Source of the DNA: Asterionellopsis glacialis
Lineage: Eukaryota > Bacillariophyta > Plagiogrammaphyceae > Rhaphoneidales > Asterionellopsidaceae
NCBI GenBank assembly: GCA_014885115.2
Contig: WKLE02001364.1
Coordinates: forward strand, 1 to 35,907
DNA length: 35,907 nt
Direction of reading: 5' to 3'
The stretch's first letter is position 1; each line of letters opens with the position of its first letter. The translations under genes were made by a program, and so were the position numbers. A model generated the notes under the pieces. It was not told the origin of the DNA. It searched no databases and saw only the letters and a program-made list of their open reading frames with translations. Below are positions 1 through 10,480 of the stretch, piece after piece.

Positions 1-1171
1 GGAGTGACCAGGATTTCCTCTCTGATGAAGGGTCATCTATTTGACTCCAGTCAAATAGATACACTGCTAATGTCTGCATTTCCTGGCTGTGTGGTCTTCT
101 GCCAAATGAAGGGTGAGAGAGATGCCTGGAAGCGGTCTCTGCACGTGGGCGGTATTGCAGAACCCGTTGGACCACCATGTCCTACGAGCTTCACACTGCA
201 CGTCCTTTGTAGGAGTGGGAACAGTTGGTGCAAACGATGAAGCGGGAGGAGCTGTCTTGGTGAAGTGGTGATCAACAGCAACAAGCTGATCATGTCCATG
301 GTAATAGAACGTCGAAAATGAGAAAAAAGCATGGGAAATTAACATGGCCCACGCAAACAAAGAACACAAGAAAAAAAAAAGATTTTGGTAATCGTACAAT
401 TCTACATACTACGGCACAAAGTAGGTCTTAAGTGGTTATTTTCCCGTTAAGGTGGTAAAACGTTTATTCATCCAATATTTTCCTCCACTAGCAAAAAAAG
501 CCTTTTTTAAAATTCATTCGGGTTAGAGATGGAATCTCTTGTGTGTACCTTGCAACGATACATGAACGGTGGAACAGTTGGTCGCTTCTTTTACATGTGT
601 ATGTATAGAAGCCACGCTGAACAGTGCGTCAGGTGACGTAGATGCTGCACTGGTCAAGTTTTTAGTTTGGCATTCTTTATATATGTGGAAAACATACCGA
701 AATATTTTTTAAAATGATTGTAGATTAGGACCAGAAGTGGTGCTGGTGGTCTGATGACTTACTTGTACATTTTTGTACAATAATGGTCACCAGTGTAATG
801 TACGATCCAAATATGTCAAGGAGAAAAAATCAACCAGATGATCCTGACATGAATACACAAATACAAAGTTTGATGATTTGCAAAAGGTGAAGAATCTCAT
901 CTAATCTCTTAATATGAAATTATGAATTTATGGGGTACGATTTTGGCTTATTCACTCTACTATTATGTATTATAAGATGTAATAAATAAGAGTTAACTTG
1001 TATGTAGCTTACTACCAAACTCTGACTCGATTAAGATAGAAGAAGTAGTACACACACTATTCAACTTCCAACAAAATATGTAAAGAATGGAAACACCTCA
1101 GCACTTGGCCAAGTTAATGTATGTTTGTGTTTAGCTTTATTCCGTAGCCCTAGCTAATTTATACGAAAGAT
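1..1171. other. Window-edge region without a defensible gene
   Basis: The first 240 bases are open in the + frame that starts at base 1, and the opposite strand is also open over 67-399. Neither translation looks like a family I can name, and the only in-frame start of the + ORF near the edge is GTG. A peptide in the + frame, GHLFDSSQID, faintly recalls a motif of LOR/saccharopine dehydrogenase proteins, but nothing after it continues the match. It may be the 3' end of a gene lying to the left. From 400 to 1171 the sequence is AT-rich and I see no gene. Confidence 0.3.
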
Positions 1172-2933
1172 CTACAATACGGATATCCCGTACTTGGAAC
1201 GAACCATGCCGCCTTGTCTCTCGGGAGTTGGGATCCACAGCAGAGCAAGGTTGCCAGCCAAAAACATTCCAGCACAAAAAAAACCAGCAACATAAAAATC
1301 AAATTTTTCTGCCAAAAGCCCTACAAGCACTGGACCAACTAATGTTCCAGGGGCATACATAGCATACACGGCTCCCACTAATGTGAGAATCACATGGGGT
1401 GCTGTATCGTAATAAGCTTCAGATATAACAGCCACACTAAGAGGATACCCTGCCGCAAAAAAGCCATACATACCCATTACCAAAACAAGGCTCCATGTTT
1501 CTGAGCAAAAGGGCCAAGCAATGGTTGCAAACATTGTTGCAAACATGGATATGGTTAATGCACGCAAAGCTCCAAATCTGTCTGTTTGATCAAAATCGTA
1601 CAAAGAGGTATAGGAGTGAGAAAACAAAGAAAAAAATAGACGAACACAAGATATCTTGCCAGAATATCATACCTGCAGTAAATCCTAAAATAAATGTGCC
1701 AATAAGTAGGGTAATCCCAGAAATAGAGAGGGCGAGAGTTCCTCCACTACTTGGTATGCCAGTAGCTTCGGCTGAGGCGGGTATAAAAAGAAAGACAGTG
1801 TCATAGGGGAGACCGCTTGTGACAGCATAGAAACTCAAAAGAACAAATGTCCTTGTTCGTGCTACCTGCAAAAAAGAAAGTTTGGTCTCACCAATTGCAC
1901 CTGGGTGGTCCTCTTCATCATAAAATGAAGGGTCCTCGAGCAAATTTATAGGTAGAGTTCTTACCGCTTGCAACAGAGATATCCTGTTCACCGTCGAGAC
2001 CCTCCTCCTTCCTCCCACCGATGGGCCTCTGCGTCTTGGCCCCGATATGAACTGCATGACACTATTTCGTTCTGCTCTTCGACTTTCTGTACTTATGGCG
2101 TCTTCAGTATTTACCTCGTCCCGCTTAAATTCTTCCAATACTTCCAAGAAAACAGCTTTTGCAACCTGGGAACTGCGTGACAATACAGCTTTTCTGCGAA
2201 TGGTATGCGGCAATTTGCAATTATTATCTAGTTGCCGTTCAGGTATTTTATCTGTGGTACTATCGTGACCCTCTTCAAAATCATCTACTTCGTTTTCTCC
2301 TGGAAGCCTCAAAGGGCACGACGCGACAGTTGCTGTAACGAGGGAAAATATCCCTGTGTAACGCATTGCTTTTCGCCACTCACTACAACTATCTGGATAT
2401 ATGACATCTGTAGTGCAAGGTATCTCTCCTTGGTGGAATGTTGATAAAATTTTCTCAATAGCCATCACATAGAATAAAACGCCAATACCGCCACCTGTTT
2501 GACCAACAGAACAAGCTGTTCCTTTCCATTTTTTGAACCATTGTACACAGATTCCGGAACAACTCCACCCCGTCCATCCTATACCTATACCACTGAACAA
2601 AATAGAGACGATAACCATTGAAAAGGAATTTGCGTACGAAGCTCCGATATTTCCAGCGCCCAAAAGCATCGCGCCTATAAGGAAGACTACCCGAATCCCA
2701 TGTCCTCTCTCTGTCAATTTATCATGCAGATATCCAGAGAAAAGAGCCGCAGTGAACGATGCCGAACCCACAATTCCAGGGATCAAAGCAGCTAGACTTT
2801 TGCTTACATTGAAGTCAACTTGAATTGGAGTCACAAGGACACCAAGAGAATAAAAAGTCCCGAGTGAGACAAACTGCATTACAAACATAGAAGCTACTAT
2901 GAAAAAGCCATGATAGATACATGTATTCATCAT
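1172..2933 (-). CDS. Major facilitator superfamily transporter, monocarboxylate-transporter-like, two exons
   Basis: A 12-helix MFS permease, probably moving small organic anions or amino acids across a membrane; the substrate cannot be read from sequence. Exon 1 is 2933-1673 and exon 2 is 1581-1172, separated by a 91-bp intron that starts GTATGA and ends CAG. Splicing joins LGFTA to DRFGALRAL, which rebuilds the classic MFS loop motif G-x-x-x-D-R-x-G, so the intron is well supported. The product is 556 aa. The N-terminal half has six hydrophobic segments (FFIVASMFVMQF to GGIGVLFYVMAI and VTATVASCPL). A long charged, Arg-rich loop of about 150 residues separates the halves, as in the SLC16 type. 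The reading frame upstream of 2933 has no ATG, only a TTG at 2963, so the first Met of the MMNTC pair is chosen. SLC16-like is the best fit; an SLC43-like or OFA-type transporter is possible. Confidence 0.82.
1582..1672 (-). other. Intron of the MFS transporter gene
   Basis: The donor is GTATGA at 1672-1667 and the acceptor is CAG ending at 1582. It has phase 1. Removing these 91 bases fuses the two open frames at an MFS signature motif; without removal the frame runs into a stop after a non-conserved tail. Confidence 0.85.
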
Positions 2934-3814
2934 CGAGAAATTGGGAATTGAAGAATAGAACAAGGAAAGCCGTCTTGTACTATAATATGGCTCGTGTCTT
3001 TCTTGCCATTGGTTTTAGTAGTTGTGTCAATGTTTCTGAGCATATGGTCCAAAGTATAACCTTACGAGTACTTCTAGGAATTCGTTACGTAGTCATGGGA
3101 GTCTCGCAAAAGTAGTGGTTCGCGTTCTGGTTTTGGATTTTACAGAAGATCACATTTTTTGAAAAATAGATTTATTGGGAACAAGATCACTGAAATCTTA
3201 CGGTTTTCTGGGGCGCGCGACAAAAGCGAGAGAAAATAACCAGAATTTAGCATACCTGTAGGCTTATCCCAGTACAGGGGTACTCGTTGATTTGTAACAA
3301 GCACCTTTTTTTGTTAAAGTGCATGACTCGCTGAACTTACTTTTAAGGAACTAATTTCATTGATTTGGTCCGATTTAGGCCTGTTTAAAAATATTATACA
3401 TTGTTGAAGTACCAGGTACGCTATTTTCAATAAGGAAATCTTGTTTTCCCTGCATCAACTTTTCCAAAAAAGCTCTGTATAGTATTGACGTTAAAATACA
3501 TGTACAATAGACTATTTTTACTTATTGACCGCAAAAAGGGCAATACCAAAATCGCGTAGATCTCAACGTCTTTTTACTGCCTATGTTATGTAATTATTAT
3601 ATGCCTTTTTCCAAACCAGTTGAAAAACCTAAGCATTTGGGTTCGAGTTGGAACTTTCCTGCCGAACTTTCTTCAATTCTTTTTCCACTGTTATTTTCGA
3701 TTGGATGTACCAAGATTCCCTTTTCTCTCCAGAACACTCTTATATACCATACAGTAATGCAATAATATTATATTCGCTATTTTTTTCGCTATTTTTTTTT
3801 AATTCTCTAAACAA
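2934..3814. other. Intergenic region between the MFS gene and the transposon block
   Basis: No gene is visible. The part next to 2934 should hold the promoter of the MFS gene. A palindromic GTACCAGGTAC occurs at 3409-3419, a motif that recurs in other intergenic stretches of this window. A few short + strand ORFs around 3583-3953 are low-complexity and match nothing. Confidence 0.5.
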
Positions 3815-4488
3815 TTACTCTCGCCTCCTCTCCCTCCCCGATATATATCCTCTATGTACTGTTTCCACGTCACATCTTCTTCTAGCCACTCCTTTTTTCT
3901 GTTGTGCGCTTGGAGAAAATCCTCTTTTTTTCTCACCTGCTGGAACCGGGTAAATCTTGTGGATGCCATCATAAATGCACCTTGGAATCTTTACTCTGTT
4001 GCCTTTACCAAGGGCGTCTGGGCCAAACATTTCATCAGTAAAATACTTATAACACGCAAACCTTACTGAATTTGTGTTGATCTTGCCTACATCAACATCA
4101 TTGTCATCAAATTCCTCTGCTGCATAGGTACGTAATTCTTCTTCTATCATTTCCCAGCGACACTTGCAATTGTCACACCCATCACATGCATAACAAAGCA
4201 TTTCTTTTGGTCCCTTCATCTCTCTATCCAAAAAATAGGTATAGTTGGCTGCCCAACGAAGGGAGTGAGTCAGACATAAACCAATTGAACTTTTGGGCAT
4301 TTTTGGTGTTGGAGGTGGACTTTCCACTTCATACATTCCTGTTGAGAAATCAAATTGATGATGGGAACTAGGAGGTGGCATTGCTACCTTCTGAGTGAGG
4401 TAGTGGTCCCTGATGTACTCCTCCCTTTTTTTTTGGTAGCAGGGGACAAGCCAGTAGCTTCCTTTTTAATGTCTCTAACACTCATCCT
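3815..4488 (-). pseudogene. Transposon-associated ORF, frameshifted in a poly-A run
   Basis: A clean ORF from ATG at 4381 to 3815 encodes 188 aa. Upstream, a better start at 4488 (MSVRDIKKEATG) reads in a different frame up to a run of nine A residues. Changing the run length by one base would join it to REEYIRDHYLTQKVAMPPP and on into the 188-aa frame. The protein has a cysteine cluster (CYACDGCDNCKC) and then R-x-ACYKYF...LGKGNRVKIP-x-C...IHKIYP. That pattern recalls a domain found beside DNA transposases in other eukaryotes (R..aY....LG.G.R..iP.C...Ir..FP), which I know only from general pattern memory. It lies divergently to the transposase at 5020, so it may be that element's accessory gene. 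The last 40 residues are basic and low-complexity. The shift could be decay or a sequencing error in the homopolymer. Confidence 0.42.
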
Positions 4489-5019
4489 GAAAATGTGAAA
4501 ACAACAATCAAACAACAAATAATTTCAAAAATTGCCGTAAAAAGAAACATTTTGGTTTTGGAGGGGCCATACTGTAAGAATGATTACTATGACCATTGAA
4601 AATTTAGTCACATATAAATTATGAGTCAAATTTCAACCTTCTACCTATGTACAACAAAACAATCAAATATTTCATAAACAACCCAAAAATTTTGAGACAA
4701 GGTTTCAAAAGTTTTGAATATTTCACTTGATACAAACAAACCAATTCAATTGAAATATTTACCAGAGTTGAAAAAATATTAGTCTTACTAGTAAAATTTA
4801 AACCTGACCCCAAGAGTCAACACAGCAATCAAATAATTCGACACAACAATCAAATATTTTGTAATAATATGAATCTGACAATCAAATGTTGCACCTTGCA
4901 TTGCATAGATGGATCTTGTTGTAATTCAATGACAGTAATTCAATGACATACAACAATCAACAATTTGGCATTTGTTTGTTGATGTATTTTTGTTCTTCAT
5001 TTTTTTTAAGACTAGCAAA
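4489..5019. repeat. AT-rich divergent spacer with repeated CAATCAAA motifs
   Basis: This spacer separates the two divergent transposon-type ORFs. The octamer CAATCAAA or a one-base variant appears at 4505, 4660, 4826, 4847, 4879 and 4954, always on the + strand and usually followed by an A/T stretch. A perfect 14-bp tandem duplication (GTAATTCAATGACA) occupies 4921-4934 and 4935-4948. Repeated short motifs next to transposase genes are often transposase-binding subterminal repeats or promoter elements; that role here is inference. Confidence 0.5.
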
Positions 5020-6304
5020 ATGGAAACCAACACACCCACTGCATCATCTGTGTCATTTACTGAAGGTAGGAAAGCACGTTCTTCCTACAGTACTACCATT
5101 ACACCAGACGATATACAGGTAGTGTCCAATTACCTGCTAAGAGAAATTATGTCTGGTGGTGCTGCTGGAAGAATTAATGGAGAAACAGAAGAGGGCAGAA
5201 GAACACAATGGAAACTTGGGGTGTGTGAGTATGTAATTCTTGATGATGACAATCCAGATTATGATTTTTCTGAATCGTCATCGGATGAGTCAGATGAAGA
5301 TGATGAGGAGTTTGTGTGTGATAACACACAAAACAACTTTGTCCTTACTAGCAACAATTTTTGTACTTTCATTAAAGACAATTTTGTTTGTAAGAGGTGC
5401 AGCAAATGTAAATTGGATACTTGGTTAGATATCTGCAAACAATCTTGTGTAGCTGCAACGGAGATAACGGTTGATTGTATGTCCAAAAAAAACCACCTAC
5501 CTGTTCACAATACTACTAAGTTGCCTGCAGAGGAGGTTGGTATAACCAAGGCAGAAACAAAATAGAACAATGTCATCAATTGCCTATGCGGCTAATGTAC
5601 GTCTAGTTCTTGCCTGTCATGCTTTAGGCTTGGGTCCCATGGATGCCAACAAACTCCTTGGGATGCAAGGAATCAAAGCTATGTATTCTAGTAAAAGGTG
5701 GTTCAACAAAGTGTAATCTTTAATTGGAAAATATGTTAGAGACATATCCCAAACTATATTCGACAAAACTCTGTTAAAGGAAATCCAAAACACCTTGCAG
5801 GCCAGTGGTGAATCATTTAATGACTGGTTAAATGAGGAGTACTCTACCAGAAAAAAGAGTAATGCTTGACGTAAGTTTTGATATGGGTTGGCAAAAAAGA
5901 AGTACTGGTCATAGGTATGATTCAAACTCCAGTCATGATTTTTTAGTAGGAGCAAACACAAGACAGGTTGTTGCGGCAATTGTTTGTTCAAGAGTATGTG
6001 CAAAACATACCACTCAAAAAAAAGTAAACTGGTAGGTCCGCATCTACCACATGATTGTGCCAAAAATAATAGTGGGTCGTCAAAGGGAATGGAGTCTTTT
6101 GCAGGTGTCCAATTGGTTTCAAAAATTTGGGAACATAAAAAACATAAATGTGCCATTAACAGAATTTGTGCGGATGATGATTCAACTATTCGTGCACAGA
6201 TGAAATATTCATACAAGGAGTTGATTGTTGCAGGATGTATGACAGAAGAAGACTGGCCAAGAATACAGTATGCAGGTCCTTTATGTCATGTAATGACAAC
6301 ATAG
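5020..6304 (+). pseudogene. Decayed DDE transposase, Mutator/Kolobok-like
   Basis: The element starts at ATG 5020. The first 182 residues hold an acidic Ser/Asp stretch and a cysteine group (CKRCSKCK...CKQSC...C), ending at 5565. The sequence then continues in other frames: MSSIAYAANVRLVLACHALGLG from 5570 with an in-frame TAA at about 5717, then LDVSFDMGWQKRSTGHRYDS from about 5832, then DCAKNNSGSSKGMES and a DDDST motif from about 6040. A run of eight A residues at about 6018-6025 marks one frame change. The DMGWQKR-S-x-G-x-RYDS block and the later D-D-D-S-T block are what I expect of a DDE catalytic core of this type. The region with the third acidic residue is missing: the reading ends at 6304, where the opposite-strand element begins. 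The gene cannot make an intact enzyme. Assignment to superfamily is by motif memory only. Confidence 0.6.
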
Positions 6305-6950
6305 TGTATTGATTTTTACCATCTTCATCAAATGATAAAAAAGATGACTTGACAAGAACAGATAATTCCATTGGATAATCAGTAGCACAGATACAAATGG
6401 CATAGACAATACTGGCTATATTCAGAGCATCACCAACGGCATTGTTGATTTGCACAAATGTCACAATTTTTGCAATACGTTTATACTGCATTTGATTACT
6501 TTGGTAGTAACAGTAATCAAACCAGGGTGATTTGGAGCAATAAGATGGATGTGCTCTGTATAAAAAACACCATTGATATATACTTCAGATCCAATAGTTA
6601 TTGATTTGCCAGTCTCCCACTTCAATATATATTCTCCTAGATATTGTAATAAATCTGAATCTATCACATGTGTCTTGTCTTTGTTGAAATCAATGTCATA
6701 GTACAATTGATCATTGTCATTTTTTTTCATTTCTATAAAACAAGTAGTTCCTTGTAAGCAGTTATTATTTGGTTGTGCCTTGGGTTTTGTTATCCATTCA
6801 TCATCATGTATGTACATTTTGGCCAAGTCAATACTATAATGCTCATGATATTGACTAGCAGTTTGATTAGCTAATACATCAGGCCTTTTTTGAGTGTGAC
6901 AAGCTGGTTTCTTCACATTCTCAATATGTCCATTCTCAGGCCTTGCAGTA

Positions 6951-7469
6951 GGCGAGTTGCAAGACTCGTGCAATATGTCAATCAACCGTAGTACGGACGG
7001 ACCGTGATGCGATGACGTCACGGACCGGACAGACATGATGACATAATGACGTCATCACACGGACAGATGAGATGACGTGATGACATCATCAAGCAGACAG
7101 ATGCGAATGCGCAGTGACGCACAGCATTCATGCGAATGCTGACTTCACAAGCAAAGCGTATTGAATTCCACTCCGCAGCAGGAATATGATGCGTCACGAC
7201 AGAACACGGTGACGCGCCAACTCGGCACCTTCCAATTGGCTGCCTCGGGGAGTTTGGTTCACATGTTAAAACTGAACTCTGTTGGAAACCAAACTCTAAG
7301 TAGATCCGCCGTAGGATCCTGTACTGCAATTGGGTTGCAAAGACAAATTGGTGAATTGCTGGGTAGTTTAAGTAACTATCTAAAATAGCTCATAATTGAT
7401 TCACTCTAACAAACTCTACTCCATTATCAATATTTTCTCTCACTTTTCACAATTGTTGTCAGCATAGTG
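6951..7469. mobile_element. 519-bp insertion with a 14-bp target-site duplication
   Basis: The 14-mer CAGGCCTTGCAGTA occurs at 6937-6950 and again at 7470-7483. On the minus strand it falls inside the Plavaka-like reading, so that ...NVNTARP joins ENGHIENVKK when the 519 bases and one repeat copy (533 bp) are removed, and the frame matches exactly. The inserted DNA is more GC-rich than its surroundings at its left half. It has no obvious terminal inverted repeats, no poly-A tail and no LTR-type TG..CA ends. It holds a 34-bp tandem array (6979-7114) and a 75-codon ORF on the + strand (7161-7388, starting with TTG) that I cannot place. A 14-bp duplication suits a LINE-mobilised or SINE-like insertion, but the ends do not prove it. 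Confidence 0.7.
6979..7114 (+). repeat. 34-bp tandem repeat array carrying CRE-like palindromes
   Basis: Units start at 7013, 7047 and 7081, each exactly 34 bases apart, beginning with TGACGTCA, TGACGTCA and TGACATCA. Each unit has a GGACAGA/AGACAGA core about 15 bases in. A partial unit precedes 7013 (ACGGACGGACC) and a degenerate one follows 7115. An extra TGACGTGA sits at 7073. TGACGT is the classic bZIP (CRE) half-site. Confidence 0.7.
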
Positions 7470-9526
7470 CAGGCCTTGCAGTATTGACATTTTGTGAATT
7501 TCCAAATTTTTAAATGTATCTCACAATATGTGCTATTTGATGAAACTCTGTTGTTTTCAGACCATTGCCATCTGTTTTATCAACAACCCTTGAATATTGA
7601 ACCATATATCTGTGGAATGAATTTTGATACTGGTCAATAGTTGTTTTGTGCTTTGGACCTGTTTTCATCCACTGTTCTAAGCATAATGTCATTTCCATCA
7701 AGTTAGTAAAATCAGTAATAAGATCACGCTTGTCGTCTTTGTAACGATTACCAGCATATGCATTTCTTCCAGCATGCGTGTGCCCAGTTATTACAATGCC
7801 AAGCATTAAACCAGTATATTGCCCTGATTTGATAGTAGAAGATGTCAAATGCATACCCTTTGTTAAATGTTATCAAGGGCATGTTGCGATCACTTTGGTG
7901 TTTACTTTGTATGGACACAATTCCAAGAGTAGAATCAAATCTATTCATAACATGTCCACTGCCAAGAACATTACTGTAGAAAAAATTACGTTTTGTTTTC
8001 TTTAGTCCAGCATCAAACCAATGAAGAAGCTCAGGTGATGTGGCACCTGGTATACCTTCTATTGAATCTGCCATTTGTTTCTCATCAAAGGCATTTTCAA
8101 GTTGATAGTGTGACATCTGTTGTAATTCAATATCAGTTGCTCCAAAAAGATCACTTCTCTTTCTTGGAATGCATGCATAATTTGGATTGTCAGCTTGCAA
8201 TGTTGGACAGTCACAATCACGGCATAAACTTTTGACATTCAGCAAATGTGACTTATACCATCCACAAAGTACATCAGCACCCTTGCAATCTCTTAACACA
8301 ACCACAATAGGTATTTTCAATATCATATCTTTATGCATGGATCTATGCATCAATAAATCTGCTTTCACTCCACCATGATCTTGTTCTTGCTTGATACCTG
8401 CTAAAATAAGTCTTAAGGCACGATGGTAATTATGGGTTGCCCTACCTCTGGTTACTTTCTTTTTGCCAGGTAAAAGATCTTTATCAGGTGGTTGTTGGAT
8501 AAACCCAATGGGGTGCCAAGCATATGCTTTCTATCTTGTTTGACAATTAAAAATTGTTAGCAACATCATTATAGGTTCCAACATTTGGCTGGTAAATGGA
8601 CCTAGAGTAGTGCCATCAATGTATAACACTAAACCACAAAATACATCTTTTGGACCAAGACACATTTGTGGCTGACTTTTTTTGCATGCCTCTCCTTGAT
8701 GGATCTCATCTAAAGTTCCATCAACAGTATACAGGTCTTGATACTTAGTAGGATCAGTGTCAGATATTACTACATTATCTTTCTGCATGAGCCTTGGATC
8801 CATTAACAGTGATTCCAACATGGCTTTGATGAAATTGAATATCACTACCTCTGCAACACCACCACCCTCTAATTGATAAGGAATTGTATGTGGTTTACAC
8901 TCTTGGGTATTGAATAAATCCTCTATTTTGTTGACCATGGTGACTCTTGTTGGAATCTTTCCTGTAAATGTTTCCCCAAGTGATATGGCATCCTTGGCCC
9001 ACAAAATAATCTTATCAAACATATAGAGGGGTATAATGACTTGCTTTAGCATGTAGAGTAATTCAATGCAAACTATGGTTTCTTGTGAAAGACATGTTGG
9101 GTAGACTTTGTTGTTTATGTTTTGTGGTGCCATAGGAAGACCAAGCATTGCTTCTATGTCTCCTGCATTGATTGCATCTACATTAGGGCTGAATGGAGCA
9201 TTGTTAGAGGCAGCTGTAACATCACTTGTCTCAAAACATTCATTGACAAATTGAATTGGGTCTTGATCAACATGTTGATAAGCAATACTAGTTGCAACAG
9301 GATTTAAAGATTGCATTTGACCATTCTGAATAATGTAACATGGATTAGAGTCTCTTGTCATTGATGACCCATACCTCATTAGATTACAGCAAAAATCTGT
9401 CATATCAATGTGTCTTGTTAGGGCTCTATCTGAGTTGAAGATCTGACCACAGCCTTGGCAACTTAATGCAGCATGCTTGTGCTTTGTAGCATCATATGAT
9501 ATCTTGGCTATTGGTCCCTTGGACAT

Positions 9527-10053
9527 TTTTTGGGGAAATGGGATGAGTGTGGTGGTTAGTAAAATCTAATATAGGGAAACAAAAGGAATTACAAAGTAGA
9601 AATATTACCAGTCAATTAATGATTTGAAGGCAAGCACAGGATTTCTTGTTTCTTCATTCATACAATTGACTTGATACCAAATTTATGTGACAAGAAAAAT
9701 AATTGTGTGGTTGTGACATTGGTACAACTGATATATTCTCCTAAATAGGTACAGGCTAGCTGGGGCATGTGTTGCATGCCAATGACATGTATTACTTAGA
9801 GAAACAAAAATTTGATGAGCTGGCACTCTTTCCAATTAGTGACTGAAATATTTGAATCCATGACATATTTTATGTGAGTGCCAATATATGTTGGACACCA
9901 GACAGGCTGAATAGTGGATGGGTGGTCAGACTTTTGTAGCAACTGGTGTGGGTTTCCACTCTGATAGTAGTTGGAAACAGGTTCAGTTTTGTTTTTATTT
10001 TTGTTGCACAATAAGGGTTGGCCTCAGAAGTATCATAGAGCATTTTTTCTATG
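9527..10053. other. Spacer between two transposon remnants
   Basis: AT-rich sequence upstream of the Plavaka-like reading and outside the Harbinger terminal repeat. It should contain the right end of the Plavaka-like element, but I could not define terminal repeats. A minus-strand ORF at 9796-10011 has no recognisable features. Confidence 0.4.
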
Positions 10054-10145
10054 CAACCCTAATCCTAATTTATTAGGATAATGACTGGGTTCAGGCTCAT
10101 TTTCCATCTTTTCTATGTGATCCTAATTCTAAACACCTGGCTGAT
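10054..10145 (+). repeat. Left terminal inverted repeat of the Harbinger element
   Basis: The reverse complement of this stretch aligns with 13774-13903. Key blocks are CCCTAATCC at the outer end, the 19-base block at 10097-10115, and GGCTGAT at the inner edge against GTCAGCT on the right. Extra CCTAAT-type motifs in both orientations continue to about 10225. Confidence 0.6.
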
Positions 10146-10480
10146 AACCTATTTTCAATTAGGATCTGGATTAGGGCAGCCCAGAACTACCCCTCAATTA
10201 GAGTCAAGCATTTTGTTAGATCCTAATTGAAGTACCAGGAATTATGTAGAAAATTTACATAGCATCAGAATGATTCTTTCTTTCTCTCTTTGCCAAGAAT
10301 ATTTTTGCACAGCAACAAAAAATTGACAAAAGATGATCAAGATCTATTCATGATGGCAATGACAACAATGGCAAGAAGAGGACACAAATCAACAACAACT
10401 ATCTATTCTCATATTTTTTTAAGAACAATAAATTAATACTCCTCTTTATATTTCTAGTTTAATTAGTGATATTTTTTATA

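Larger units (their letters stand above)
6305..9526 (-). pseudogene. Decayed Plavaka/KDZ-like DNA transposase, split by an insertion
   Basis: The reading starts at ATG 9526 with a zinc-finger-like CQGCGQIFNSDRALTRH and runs openly to 8533. A single in-frame TAG interrupts the block EPIMMLLTIFNCQTR / KAYAWHPIGFIQ, which otherwise matches the EP....IFNR.tRN..aWr.iGyI signature I associate with Plavaka-type transposases. The frame continues through GVKADLLMHRSMHKDMILK and RDCKGADVLCGWYKSH...CRDCDCP to about 7860. A frameshift there leads to the 7854-7510 frame (KGMHLTSSTIKSGQYTGLM), and a TAA lies at 7512-7510. The next coding block, TARPENGHIENVKKPACHTQKR, resumes only at 6950 because 519 bases are inserted. 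A final frameshift near 6490 leads to a C-terminal stretch ending about 6305. Removing the insertion and one 14-bp repeat restores frame exactly. Called dead: two stops, two frameshifts and one insertion. Confidence 0.62.

Noticed and set aside
4..240. Possible 3' end of a lysine-degradation (LOR/SDH) type gene at the left edge
   Set aside because: Only one short peptide (GHLFDSSQID) resembles the family; the rest of the frame does not follow and both strands are open, so no gene was called.
67..399. Minus-strand 110-codon ORF
   Set aside because: It starts at TTG, has no domain, and overlaps the equally weak + strand ORF.
7161..7388. 75-codon ORF within the 519-bp insertion as a real gene
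   Set aside because: It begins with TTG, is preceded closely by an in-frame TGA and resembles nothing known; kept only as a remark on the insertion.
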